A stretch of 58,880 nt of DNA from Shewanella decolorationis S12 (GTDB lineage Bacteria; Pseudomonadota; Gammaproteobacteria; Enterobacterales; Shewanellaceae). The translations under genes were made by a program, and so were the position numbers. The notes beneath the pieces were generated by a model. The model saw nothing but the letters and a program-made list of their open reading frames with translations. It was not told the origin of the DNA and did no database searches. Shown in pieces: positions 35,035-42,636 of this stretch (positions within the stretch are counted from its first letter, which is position 1; each line of letters starts with the position of its first letter). The stretch spans positions 1 through 58,880 of the forward strand of contig NZ_AXZL01000004.1 in NCBI RefSeq assembly GCF_000485795.1. Direction: 5' to 3'.

Positions 35035-37152
35035 CTAGGCAATGCACTTCTCGGCTAAGTAGGCCTGTGTAAATTGTTCTACGGAGCTTGGGTAACCAAA
35101 TAAAAAGCCTTGGGCAAAACCGCGCCCCATATGGGTGATGATATCTTTTTGTTGCTGAGTTTCTATCCCCTCAGCCACGAAGTGGATGTCGAGTGCCTGC
35201 GCTAATTGCACTATGGCATGGCAGAGTTTTTGTCCCGAGGCGTCATTTAAACGCAGGGCAAATTCCGCATCAATTTTCACGCTGTCAATCGGCAAGGTGC
35301 CCAAGCGACTGAGCGAAGACAGACCCGTGCCAAAGTCATCAATGGCAATACCAACCCCAAGGGCTTTGATCCGTTCTAACGTAAGTCTAGCAAGCTCAGG
35401 TTGGCGGAGAAGTGCGGACTCAGTAATTTCTAAAATTAATGCCTCGGCCGGTAAGGCAACCATTTCAAGTGCAGTAACTACTTGGCCTACAAAGTCGACG
35501 TGTTCTAATTGCAAGGGAGAAACGTTAACCGAAATTTTAAAATCCGGTTGGTATTGCGCTCGCCACACAGATGCTTGTTTACAGGCTTGTTCCAGTGCCC
35601 ATTGACCAATGGTGACAATGAGCCCCGTTTCTTCCAGCAAAGGCACAAACTCAGCGGCTTCATAATGCTCAGTTGGGGACTTTTGCCAACGTAGTAGGGC
35701 TTCAGCACCAATCGGTTCGTTAGTATGTAAATCGACTATGGCTTGATAGGCAAGTTTAAACTGCTTTAGGCTGTGAGCATGTCGTAGGTTATTGATAAGC
35801 TTTAACTTTAGCTCTGCAGCTTGGCTCATTGATTTATCATAAAACACTAAATGAGGCTGGTTCTTTTTTGCGCAATACATGGCGGTATCGGCCAAGCTAA
35901 TTAATTGGCCAGCTTGATCGCTGTGTGTTGGGAAAAGTGCGATACCTATGCTAGTGCCGAGGAAGAATTTTTGTCCTTCGATTTCGAACGGGCTATCGAA
36001 TAAACTTAAAATTTGTTCGGCAAACAGCTGAATTTCTTCCTTACAACTGCAGTCTTGCAGCACTAGGGTAAATTCATCGCCCCCCATACGAGCAATATCC
36101 GCTTTTTCAATGCAACCGGCTTCCAAACGGGCGGCAACCAATTGCAATACCCTGTCTCCCATGGAATGACCAAAGCTGTCATTAATATTTTTAAAACCGT
36201 TAAGATCTAAAAACATTAATGCACCAAGGCTGAGGGGATCCTCTTTGAGTTTCTCAAGAGCATTATTGAGAATCTGTTTAAGATGAAACCGATTTGGCAA
36301 TCCGGTTAAGGTGTCATACATGGCACGGGTAGTGAGCTGTGTTTCTAGTAGCTTTTTAGTGCTGATGTCACTGAAAATATTTACATGGTATTGAATACCA
36401 TCAGTTTCAATGCGGCGACTGCTTTGCCATGCAGGGAAAGCACTGCCATCTGAGCGTTGCTTCAGGGTTTCACCCTGCCAAAATCCACGCTGTTTCAAGG
36501 CAAGCTGGCACTCGTTTTCTTCACTGGCATTGGTTGGGTTAGCCTCAAGGAACTCAGGATTTTTATTAATGAGTTGCTCGGCGCTGTAGCCGCAAATTCG
36601 GCACATCGCTTTATTGACCGCCAGCACTCGATTGCTCGTGTCAGTGATATAAACCGCCTCGGCGCTTTCCTCCAAGGTCGTTGAAAGGATCTCTTTTGGA
36701 ATATGGGCGAAACCGTCGGCAACGGCAGGCCTAACCTGTGTTCGACGATTAAGGGCTTGCAGTTCTACAAGTACAACGGGTTGCTGTTGCAAATAACAGC
36801 GATAAAGATTTACACGAGTAGGTAGTTCATTTCCCTGTTGGTTAAGGTGAAGCCAGCTAAACTCGACATTGATGCCTGATACAGCTTCAAGGATCATCTC
36901 CCGCGCAAATTCAACACTGTTACGTCCAGATGATTGAATTCTAGGAGAAAAATCATAGGGAGTTGCATTGACAAAGGCATCATACTCAGTACCAAAATAA
37001 TCCAAAGTGGCACTGTTTGCGCTAATAAAGCTAAAACCTTGAATCAAGGCGAGGGGCGTTTTATGGGGATGAGCTCGCCAAAGCGACAGCTTTTCTTGCA
37101 ACAGAGGATCATCTGTTGTGAGTTTATTCAGCAAGTGTTGCCATCGAATCAT
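35035..37152 (-). CDS. PAS-GGDEF-EAL c-di-GMP turnover protein
   Basis: 705 residues, no membrane segment. A PAS-like N-terminal region (about 1-140) and a clear PAS with PAC (about 155-270) precede a GGDEF domain with an intact GGDEF at 357-361. The EAL domain has EALLR at 484-488, DDFGTGLSS and VAEGIET. Both domains look catalytically complete. The RxxD product-inhibition site before GGDEF is not conserved (EKAD). A dual-function or conditionally switching enzyme is plausible; the sensed cue is unknown. Spacer 37153-37428 shows no gene. Confidence 0.92.
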   Translation of the reverse strand: MIRWQHLLNKLTTDDPLLQEKLSLWRAHPHKTPLALIQGFSFISANSATLDYFGTEYDAFVNATPYDFSPRIQSSGRNSVEFAREMILEAVSGINVEFSWLHLNQQGNELPTRVNLYRCYLQQQPVVLVELQALNRRTQVRPAVADGFAHIPKEILSTTLEESAEAVYITDTSNRVLAVNKAMCRICGYSAEQLINKNPEFLEANPTNASEENECQLALKQRGFWQGETLKQRSDGSAFPAWQSSRRIETDGIQYHVNIFSDISTKKLLETQLTTRAMYDTLTGLPNRFHLKQILNNALEKLKEDPLSLGALMFLDLNGFKNINDSFGHSMGDRVLQLVAARLEAGCIEKADIARMGGDEFTLVLQDCSCKEEIQLFAEQILSLFDSPFEIEGQKFFLGTSIGIALFPTHSDQAGQLISLADTAMYCAKKNQPHLVFYDKSMSQAAELKLKLINNLRHAHSLKQFKLAYQAIVDLHTNEPIGAEALLRWQKSPTEHYEAAEFVPLLEETGLIVTIGQWALEQACKQASVWRAQYQPDFKISVNVSPLQLEHVDFVGQVVTALEMVALPAEALILEITESALLRQPELARLTLERIKALGVGIAIDDFGTGLSSLSRLGTLPIDSVKIDAEFALRLNDASGQKLCHAIVQLAQALDIHFVAEGIETQQQKDIITHMGRGFAQGFLFGYPSSVEQFTQAYLAEKCIA

Positions 37153-37428
37153 TAGGATACTCCCTCGGTGACACTATTTTAGGTCACATCCTATAGCCTA
37201 GGTGCTTCGTTTATAACGAAATTAATTCAAATAGTACATCATTCCATTGGGGTTAAAAATAAACCTAATCGATGTTTTGCTCAAATAGAAATTAAAAATT
37301 AATAGTTTAAGATAGCTTTATTTCACTAACTTAGTCGAAAATCATGCTGGCTCATCATGGCTAAGTAATGTTTTATGCTATGTTGGCGGTGAAATATCAA
37401 ATGGGGCTTGAAACGTGAGGAACATAGG

Positions 37429-37782
37429 ATGCAAAAACTGATACCCAATATTGTATTAGCAATGTGTGTCGGCATGTTGTTAGCCTCCGCAAATGCGGCC
37501 GAACAGCCTAAACCTCGACTAACCCTAGAGCAACGGGCCGATAAGGCGCGTATCGATTCTGAAAGAATTGAGCAAGCCCAGCTTGAAAAGGCCCGCCGAG
37601 CCGCGCAAGAGACCTCGGCGCGGGAAGAAAAAATTCGCCAACAGACCAACCCTAAGGATTGGGAAGCCCAGCAAAAGCTTAAGGCGCAAAAGCAGTTTGA
37701 TGAAAGGGAAAGCCGTGAGCAAAAATATCTGCAAGAAGCAAAGGAAGCCGCTGCCAAAGAGCGTAAAATCCCCAAACCTTAA
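37429..37782 (+). CDS. Small exported charged coiled-coil protein, hypothetical
   Basis: 117 residues from ATG 37429; the upstream extension to 37408 overlaps the AGGAACATAGG RBS region. A signal peptide (VLAMCVGMLLASANA) is followed by about 90 residues very rich in Glu, Lys, Arg, Gln and Ala, predicted helical or coiled coil. Periplasmic. I do not recognise a family. Confidence 0.65.
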   Translation: MQKLIPNIVLAMCVGMLLASANAAEQPKPRLTLEQRADKARIDSERIEQAQLEKARRAAQETSAREEKIRQQTNPKDWEAQQKLKAQKQFDERESREQKYLQEAKEAAAKERKIPKP

Positions 37783-37811
37783 TCTTTTTAGTTAAAGGCA
37801 ATATCCGCCGT

Positions 37812-38480
37812 TTGCCTTACGACTCTTTTAGGAAACTGCTGTTGAACACCTGTCCCCTCTGCCATAGTGCCGATTTAGTTGCCTACCACCAAGATAAACG
37901 CCGCCATTACCAACAGTGCCTGCACTGTGCCTTAGTGAGCGTGCCTGCTGAGTTTTATCTGAGCCCTGAAGCGGAAAAAGCCGAATATGATAAGCACGAG
38001 AATCACCCGCAGGATCTCGGTTATCAGCAGTTTCTAGATAGAACTCTCGCCCCCTTGTTGAGCCGCTTTGCGCCAACGGCATTAGGGCTCGATTTTGGTT
38101 GTGGTGAGGGCAAAGCATTAAGTTTGATGGCGCAAACGCGGGGTTATCGGGTCGAGACCTACGATCTCTATTATGCCAATCACCCCGAGTTACTCACGCG
38201 GCAATACGATTTTATTACCCTGACAGAGGTCATTGAGCATGTGAGTGATGCCGATGCGTTACTGACCTTATTAAACACCTTACTCAAACCGAAGGGCATT
38301 TTGGCCGTGATGACCAAGCGAGTGCTTAATCCCACAGCATTTAGCACTTGGCACTATAAAAATGATCCTACCCATATTAACTTTTACTCCGAAGCCACCT
38401 TTCAATGGCTCGCCGAGCATTACGGCTGGCGGCTGGAAATCATCGACAAAGACGTGGTGTTTTTGCATCAAACTAATTAA
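37812..38480 (+). CDS. SAM-dependent methyltransferase with N-terminal cysteine cluster
   Basis: 222 residues. An N-terminal CPLCHS...CLHC likely binds zinc; a class I methyltransferase domain follows, with motif I LGLDFGCGEGKAL, LTEVIEHV and LKPKGILAVMTK. The start is uncertain: TTG 37812 or TTG 37842, the latter with AGGAA upstream and just before the Cys cluster. Substrate unknown. It converges on the ftsZ paralogue. Confidence 0.75.
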   Translation: MPYDSFRKLLLNTCPLCHSADLVAYHQDKRRHYQQCLHCALVSVPAEFYLSPEAEKAEYDKHENHPQDLGYQQFLDRTLAPLLSRFAPTALGLDFGCGEGKALSLMAQTRGYRVETYDLYYANHPELLTRQYDFITLTEVIEHVSDADALLTLLNTLLKPKGILAVMTKRVLNPTAFSTWHYKNDPTHINFYSEATFQWLAEHYGWRLEIIDKDVVFLHQTN

Positions 38481-38498
38481 CCCAAGCTCAGGTTAATT
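38475..38498. terminator. Hairpin between methyltransferase and ftsZ paralogue
   Basis: AATTAACC (38475-38482) pairs with GGTTAATT (38491-38498) between convergent genes. No strong T tract; weak candidate. Confidence 0.4.
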
Positions 38499-39633
38499 AA
38501 TGCGTTGGAGGCTTTTGTTGGCGCAAATAGGTCGGGATTTGTAAATTATCCACATCGTATTTAGTTTGCAGCGGTTCTGGCACATGTAGGGCTGGACGCT
38601 TAATAAAGTTATGCACATTGATATAGTTGTCATTAACTGCCGGGATAGGATCTTGAATTTCCGGCTGCGCAAATCCAATCCCCGTTGCAATCACCATGAT
38701 TTCGAGCTCCGACTCGAGATCCGGATTGATGGTTAACCCAATAATCACCAAGGCATCTTTGGGTAATTGCTCATGTACAGTCGCGCCGATTTGGTTGTAT
38801 TGACTGAGTTCGATGGTGTCTTTGGCTACCACACTGACAATTGCCGCTTGCGCTTGATTTAGCTGGATATTATCGAGCAGGGGATGTTGCATGGCGCGTT
38901 TAACGGCTGAGACCAGATCGTCATCCGCCTTAAGGTTACTCACGCCCATGGCCGCCCGGCCTTGGCGACTGATGACGGAAATAAAGTCATTTAAATCAAT
39001 ATTGATAAGCCCTGCTTGGCTGATGGTAGTGGCAAGCCCAAACAGTACATCTTGCAAAATTTTATTGCTCTCCTTAAAGGCGTTAAGCAAGGTGACTTTG
39101 GTCCCGAGCACCTCGGCCAACTTGTCATTGGGGAGCACGATAACGGCATTGGCACTCTCCAATAACGCTTGCAATCCTGTCTCGGCATTGGCCTTTCTGT
39201 GCTGACCCTCAAAGCTAAAAGGCATGGTGACAACGGCGATAACGGGTTTTGATAGTTCTTGAGCGAGTCTTGCAACCTGTGGAAGTGCACCAGTGCCCGT
39301 TCCGCCACCTAAGCCCGCAGTCAGAAATACAATATCCGCGTGCTGCATTTGCTGACTTAATTCCTGGGCCGATTCAATCGCAGCTGCACAACCGACATCG
39401 GGTTTAGCGCCAGCGCCTAAGCCTCTGGTGGTTTGCGGGCCAATTTGAATGCGGGCGTGGCTGCTGGTGGCCGCCATGGCTTGCGCGTCGGTATTGACTG
39501 AGACGAGTTCGACGCTTGGCGGCAGATTGGCGTGGCTGAGTTGATTAATGGTATTGCAGCCGCAGCCTCCTACACCCAACACGGTTAACTTGGGCATAGT
39601 GCTAGTGGATCCTTCACTGATAAGTTCAAACAT
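38497..39633 (-). CDS. Second FtsZ (FtsZ paralogue) with conserved C-terminal peptide
   Basis: 378 residues from ATG 39633, where the protein starts MFEL as in canonical FtsZ (MFEP); a GTG at 39645 adds four residues. The tubulin/FtsZ core is complete: GVGGCGCNTI (canonical GVGGGGGN), NTDAQAM, TRGLGAGAKP, the signature GLGGGTGTGALP at about 107-118, PFSFEG, LPNDKL and a T7 loop NIDLND keeping both catalytic acidic residues. After a linker of about 40 residues the C-terminus reads DNLQIPTYLRQQ, clearly like the FtsA/ZipA-binding peptide of E. coli FtsZ (DYLDIPAFLRKQ). Total length is close to E. coli FtsZ (383). It lies outside any mra/mur/fts cluster, between a methyltransferase and a WYL regulator, and is diverged from what the genus's main FtsZ should look like. 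It should bind GTP and could co-polymerise with or modulate FtsZ. Role unknown. Confidence 0.92.
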   Translation of the reverse strand: MFELISEGSTSTMPKLTVLGVGGCGCNTINQLSHANLPPSVELVSVNTDAQAMAATSSHARIQIGPQTTRGLGAGAKPDVGCAAAIESAQELSQQMQHADIVFLTAGLGGGTGTGALPQVARLAQELSKPVIAVVTMPFSFEGQHRKANAETGLQALLESANAVIVLPNDKLAEVLGTKVTLLNAFKESNKILQDVLFGLATTISQAGLINIDLNDFISVISRQGRAAMGVSNLKADDDLVSAVKRAMQHPLLDNIQLNQAQAAIVSVVAKDTIELSQYNQIGATVHEQLPKDALVIIGLTINPDLESELEIMVIATGIGFAQPEIQDPIPAVNDNYINVHNFIKRPALHVPEPLQTKYDVDNLQIPTYLRQQKPPTH

Positions 39634-39706
39634 GGTGATTCTCACGGTTAGCTATTATGTCTTAAGGCTAACCTTGAGTCGCGACTAGACTTGTCGCATC
39701 AAACAC

Positions 39707-40711
39707 TTAAACCGCAGAAAGATATTTGGCATACATTTTTTGGCTTAGGGCTGCAAAATGCTCCCGTAGTTTTTCTGGGGCTAATACCTCAACGGTGTCG
39801 GCCATTTCCCATAGCGCCGCGCGAAGTTTTGGGGTGTCATTGACCTCAGCCGTTACATAAAAGCGGCCATCCTCACGTAATTGCATGGTTTGGTTTTCAC
39901 TAAATTTAGCTTCACGCATGATAAAACTTGCCCGATCGGCGAGCAGTAATTCGAGGTGAATTTTTTCACCACTTAGACCTTGGGCGGTTTTATTAATATC
40001 GAAATCTGCACTCGCCACCGCCGGGGTCGACAGTAACTGTGCATTACGCAGTAAACCTATTGGTTTATGATGGCGGCGTTTATCAAAACGGCCAATCGTA
40101 AAGGCGAGCAGCGCTACGCCGTCGCGGATTAAAATTCCCTGTGGATTGATGGGGTTGTAATGCAGCCAATGCATTTTGCCATTGATCTGTTTTTTTATAT
40201 CGCAGCTAATTTGCTTTTTATCCAAAATCGCCTGTTGTATTACCTCTAGGGATTTAGGTTCGTGCTGCGGCAGGATAAAGGGATAAGGCTCTGGGAGCTG
40301 TGCAACTCGGCAAGCCCAATAAAGCCAAGGATTCTCAGGATCGCTAGCCAGCACTTGGTCGGCCCGTTCGAAATAGGGTTGCAGTTGTTGCAAGCTTTGC
40401 GGCGGCATCAACTGGCTGGCACTTCGTTTTAAGGTGGTTAATGCCAGCGCCATATGTTGATCCATTAAGTCCAGATTAAGGCCACGCCAGCAAGATTCAA
40501 TTGACCAACCATAGGGCTTGTTTCTGTCATCAAGGCGCAAGCCAAAGGTGCCCATTTCATACATTGCCTTGAGATCTCGCTGCACTGAACGCTTACTGAT
40601 ATCTTGCGTGCGGTTTGCCAGTCGCTCGACTAATTCATTCACCGAAATTTTGCGCGGAGCCCGCGGGATTAAGCTGAGTAAGGTCACTTGACGCTGAAAA
40701 TTAGGCTGCAT
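39707..40711 (-). CDS. WYL-domain transcriptional regulator
   Basis: 334 residues. N-terminal winged helix (LVERLANRTQDISKRSVQRDLKAM as helix-turn-helix), a middle segment and a WYL-type domain (MHWLHYNPINPQGILIRDGVALLAF; the WYL triad reads WLHY here), then a WCX-like C-terminus. WYL regulators often bind nucleotide or DNA ligands. The same strand and a 73-bp gap to the downstream ftsZ paralogue make co-transcription or local control possible. Confidence 0.82.
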   Translation of the reverse strand: MQPNFQRQVTLLSLIPRAPRKISVNELVERLANRTQDISKRSVQRDLKAMYEMGTFGLRLDDRNKPYGWSIESCWRGLNLDLMDQHMALALTTLKRSASQLMPPQSLQQLQPYFERADQVLASDPENPWLYWACRVAQLPEPYPFILPQHEPKSLEVIQQAILDKKQISCDIKKQINGKMHWLHYNPINPQGILIRDGVALLAFTIGRFDKRRHHKPIGLLRNAQLLSTPAVASADFDINKTAQGLSGEKIHLELLLADRASFIMREAKFSENQTMQLREDGRFYVTAEVNDTPKLRAALWEMADTVEVLAPEKLREHFAALSQKMYAKYLSAV

Positions 40712-41090
40712 ATTAATTGATAAGTTACAGGCTTAGGCACGAATATCCGTATATTAATCAATAGCAGCGACAAAAGCTGTCGTAGCTTTTGAGCTTTGGC
40801 CTATAAATGACGCTTAAAAGTGATGGAGAGTTAAAAGCAGTGAAGCTGAATCGTCTAACTTTGTTTAACCGCTAAACATTGCTATTTGGCATTGACAGTT
40901 AGCTAACGCAGTTTTGCCCCAAAGCTTGCTAGCATTTATTTAGTGAATCGAAAACTGACGAATGAATTGCCCTACAAAATCTCATCCATTTACCTAATGT
41001 TTGGCCCTACCGTAAAGCGACTAGCAATGTATGGGTATACAGTCGTATTTAAATTTAGATACTTTTGAGTGTTTTTACACTCATTAGTTT

Positions 41091-41288
41091 GCGCGTTTAT
41101 CCAGCCTAAAATTTATAAAACGCTTAAAAATCATCCGCATAAACTTTCCGAAAATTAGTTAATAGGTTTGGAAAACGCGCATGCACGTTATTCCGGATGG
41201 TGTATTAGATGAAAAGCTGATAAGTTCTTTGCAATACAAACAGTTAATGATGCGCGTTTTTACTGGTCTAATGAGGTAAACGCGCATG
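41091..41288. repeat. Cluster of four AAACGCGC boxes
   Basis: GCGCGTTTA at 41091-41099, AAACGCGCATG at 41173-41183, its inverse ATGCGCGTTTT at 41250-41260 and AAACGCGCATG again at 41278-41288. The spacer 40712-41285 (574 bp) before the first cassette otherwise shows only a 32-codon ORF (41181-41279, RBS GGAA) and a short stem at 40771-40791. The role of the boxes is unknown. Confidence 0.5.
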
Positions 41289-41756
41289 TGCATTAATAAA
41301 ATGTTATGTTTCAGGACAGTCATTAGTGAACATTTGGAATTTGAGCAATTATCCGAAATAGATGATTTGCTGAAACTAAAAGTTAAGGGCGAAAGTAGCG
41401 GCTTTGCCGGTACTGCCGATTGCTACGTTAACGAAGCCCAGTTTCAAGCGTTTTGCGCACAACTGAGTGGCTTTCCCAAGAAACGAGAGGATCGCGTTCA
41501 GTTTTGCTTTGGTGAGAATGATCAGTTGTCTTACTTCAATATTAAATTCTCTTGCATTGATAGTTCTGGGCGCATACTTGCAGCTATACAAATCGTATCT
41601 AGAGGTACGCGTTATCCTCGAGAGAAGGTGTGTTTTGTCGCTTCGTTCTCATTTAAGGTAGAACCTGCCGCATTCGATCGTTTTGTAAAAGGCTTATCTC
41701 GGGTTGCAGTTATTAATAATGTGGGTTTAAAAGCGGCCCTAGTAAATGAAACATAA
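41286..41756 (+). CDS. Integron-cassette hypothetical protein
   Basis: Up to 156 residues. Cytosolic, mixed alpha/beta, with LKVKGESSGFAGTADCYVN and IKFSCIDSSGRILAAIQI, a style seen in many uncharacterised cassette proteins; no named family recognised. The stop codon TAA lies inside the attC R'' box. The start is uncertain: ATG 41286 and ATG 41301 lie before the inferred cassette junction at 41303/41304, so the original start may be TTG 41334, or expression may rely on flanking DNA. Higher AT than neighbours; likely transferred. Confidence 0.65.
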   Translation: MCINKMLCFRTVISEHLEFEQLSEIDDLLKLKVKGESSGFAGTADCYVNEAQFQAFCAQLSGFPKKREDRVQFCFGENDQLSYFNIKFSCIDSSGRILAAIQIVSRGTRYPREKVCFVASFSFKVEPAAFDRFVKGLSRVAVINNVGLKAALVNET

Positions 41757-41831
41757 CAATACGCATCACGCGCGGCCTGCGGCCGCTGGGACGTCAACCC
41801 GCTGCGCGGCTCGTCGCCCGTGTGCTTTGCG
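41304..41831 (+). mobile_element. Integron gene cassette 1
   Basis: Bounded on the left by G/TTATGTTTC at 41303-41312 and on the right by the same GTTATGTTTC at 41831-41840, as expected when cassettes are inserted head to tail at GTT cores. It contains one ORF and the attC at 41751-41837. No integrase gene is in the window. Confidence 0.65.
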
Positions 41832-41837
41832 TTATGT
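41751..41837 (+). repeat. attC recombination site 1
   Basis: R'' ACATAAC (41751-41757) is perfectly complementary to R' GTTATGT (41831-41837). Inside, ACGCA pairs with TGCGT and CACG with CGTG, leaving unpaired bases as in folded attC sites, and a GC-rich imperfect palindrome fills the middle. The AACAAnACGC start and GCGTTATG end resemble Vibrio VCR-type sites. Total 87 bp. Confidence 0.75.
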
Positions 41838-42511
41838 TTCTTCCGCAGTTCACTAGATTTTTTTAGAAAAGGATTTGAAGTACATGAAGTTCATCAGGTT
41901 TACAACGCTCATATTGGTCGTTGCCATTATCATAGCAGTACTGTCATACGAGAAACTTATCTCAAATATATTACTACCGCAGTATATTGACTGGGCATAT
42001 GAAACTGATAAAAAAGGTTTGGAGTCTGGAATACCTCTTAATGCACAAGAATTGTCTTTAGCAGAAGAAATAGGAATTCAAAACCCAAAAAAAATAAGGA
42101 TTGTGTATGTGGATGAAGTTCCGTTCCCATACGAAAACTTTGCGCTGAAAACACTAGGTGAAGCACTCGGATTTATTGGTGAAGGCGTTATCAACAATGC
42201 TCAAGTATTCGGATACTCAATTTATGTTCGCAATGGTTATGAATTAAATAGGCCAAAGCTAGCCCATGAATTGGTTCATGTACTTCAAATTGAACGAAGC
42301 AATCTCAGCCATATAATAACTCAGCACTTCTCGGAATTAGCAGAATATGGGTACGACAAAGCACCTTTAGAGGTCGAAGCGTTTAAAGCGAATAAAGAAT
42401 ATGCGGCCGATTGGTAACTATGCTTTTAGTAGAAAAACATAACAATCGCCATCAAAAGCGCGCCCGTTGGGCGCTCGACTCGCAACACGTTGCTCGCGTT
42501 TGTGGCGAGCG
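41832..42511 (+). mobile_element. Integron gene cassette 2
   Basis: It runs from the core of attC1 to the core of attC2 and carries one ORF in the same direction as cassette 1 plus its own attC (42437-42517). The second cassette of an attC cluster lacking a visible integrase. Confidence 0.68.
41884..42417 (+). CDS. Membrane-anchored HExxH putative metalloprotease (cassette 2)
   Basis: 177 residues from ATG 41884, chosen because AAAAGGA lies at a suitable distance; TTG 41875 is too close. An N-terminal transmembrane or signal-anchor helix (about 6-25) is followed by a domain with HELVHVLQ, a zincin HExxH motif. A downstream acidic residue (E in LAEYGYDKAPLEVEAF or EYAADW) may be the third ligand. 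It resembles short DUF4157-like peptidase domains only in the motif. Low GC and cassette context point to horizontal origin. Substrate unknown; a role against or alongside a co-transferred element is possible but unsupported. Confidence 0.6.
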   Translation: MKFIRFTTLILVVAIIIAVLSYEKLISNILLPQYIDWAYETDKKGLESGIPLNAQELSLAEEIGIQNPKKIRIVYVDEVPFPYENFALKTLGEALGFIGEGVINNAQVFGYSIYVRNGYELNRPKLAHELVHVLQIERSNLSHIITQHFSELAEYGYDKAPLEVEAFKANKEYAADW

Positions 42512-42517
42512 TTAATC
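42437..42517 (+). repeat. attC recombination site 2
   Basis: R'' ACATAAC (42437-42443) and R' GTTAATC (42511-42517) flank an imperfect palindrome in which CGCCATCAA pairs with TTTGTGGCG. GC-rich arms are GCGCGCCCG and CGAGTCGAGCG-like. Total 81 bp. R' is less perfect than in site 1, as is usual for the last cassette. Confidence 0.7.
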
Positions 42518-42608
42518 CATAGAAATTTTTATCCGAAATTCACCTGATACAACCGATGACCTAACACGCTTTTGTCCCAAGCTTGCCCAGCCTGAAGTCT
42601 GGCGATTA

Positions 42609-42632
42609 GCCCTCTTAATAATTGAAGAGGGC
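42609..42632. terminator. Hairpin before the esterase gene end
   Basis: GCCCTCTT (42609-42616) pairs with AAGAGGGC (42625-42632) just past the stop of the minus-strand esterase gene. Likely its terminator, with weak T tracts. Confidence 0.5.
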
Positions 42633-42636
42633 ATTG

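Noticed and set aside
38497..39633. The main cell-division FtsZ
   Set aside because: Neighbours are not division genes and the sequence is diverged in the GTP loop, so a paralogue is more likely.
41091..41300. A third attC site upstream of cassette 1
   Set aside because: The boxes and inverted repeats do not place R and L boxes at attC spacing, and no convincing folded site was found.
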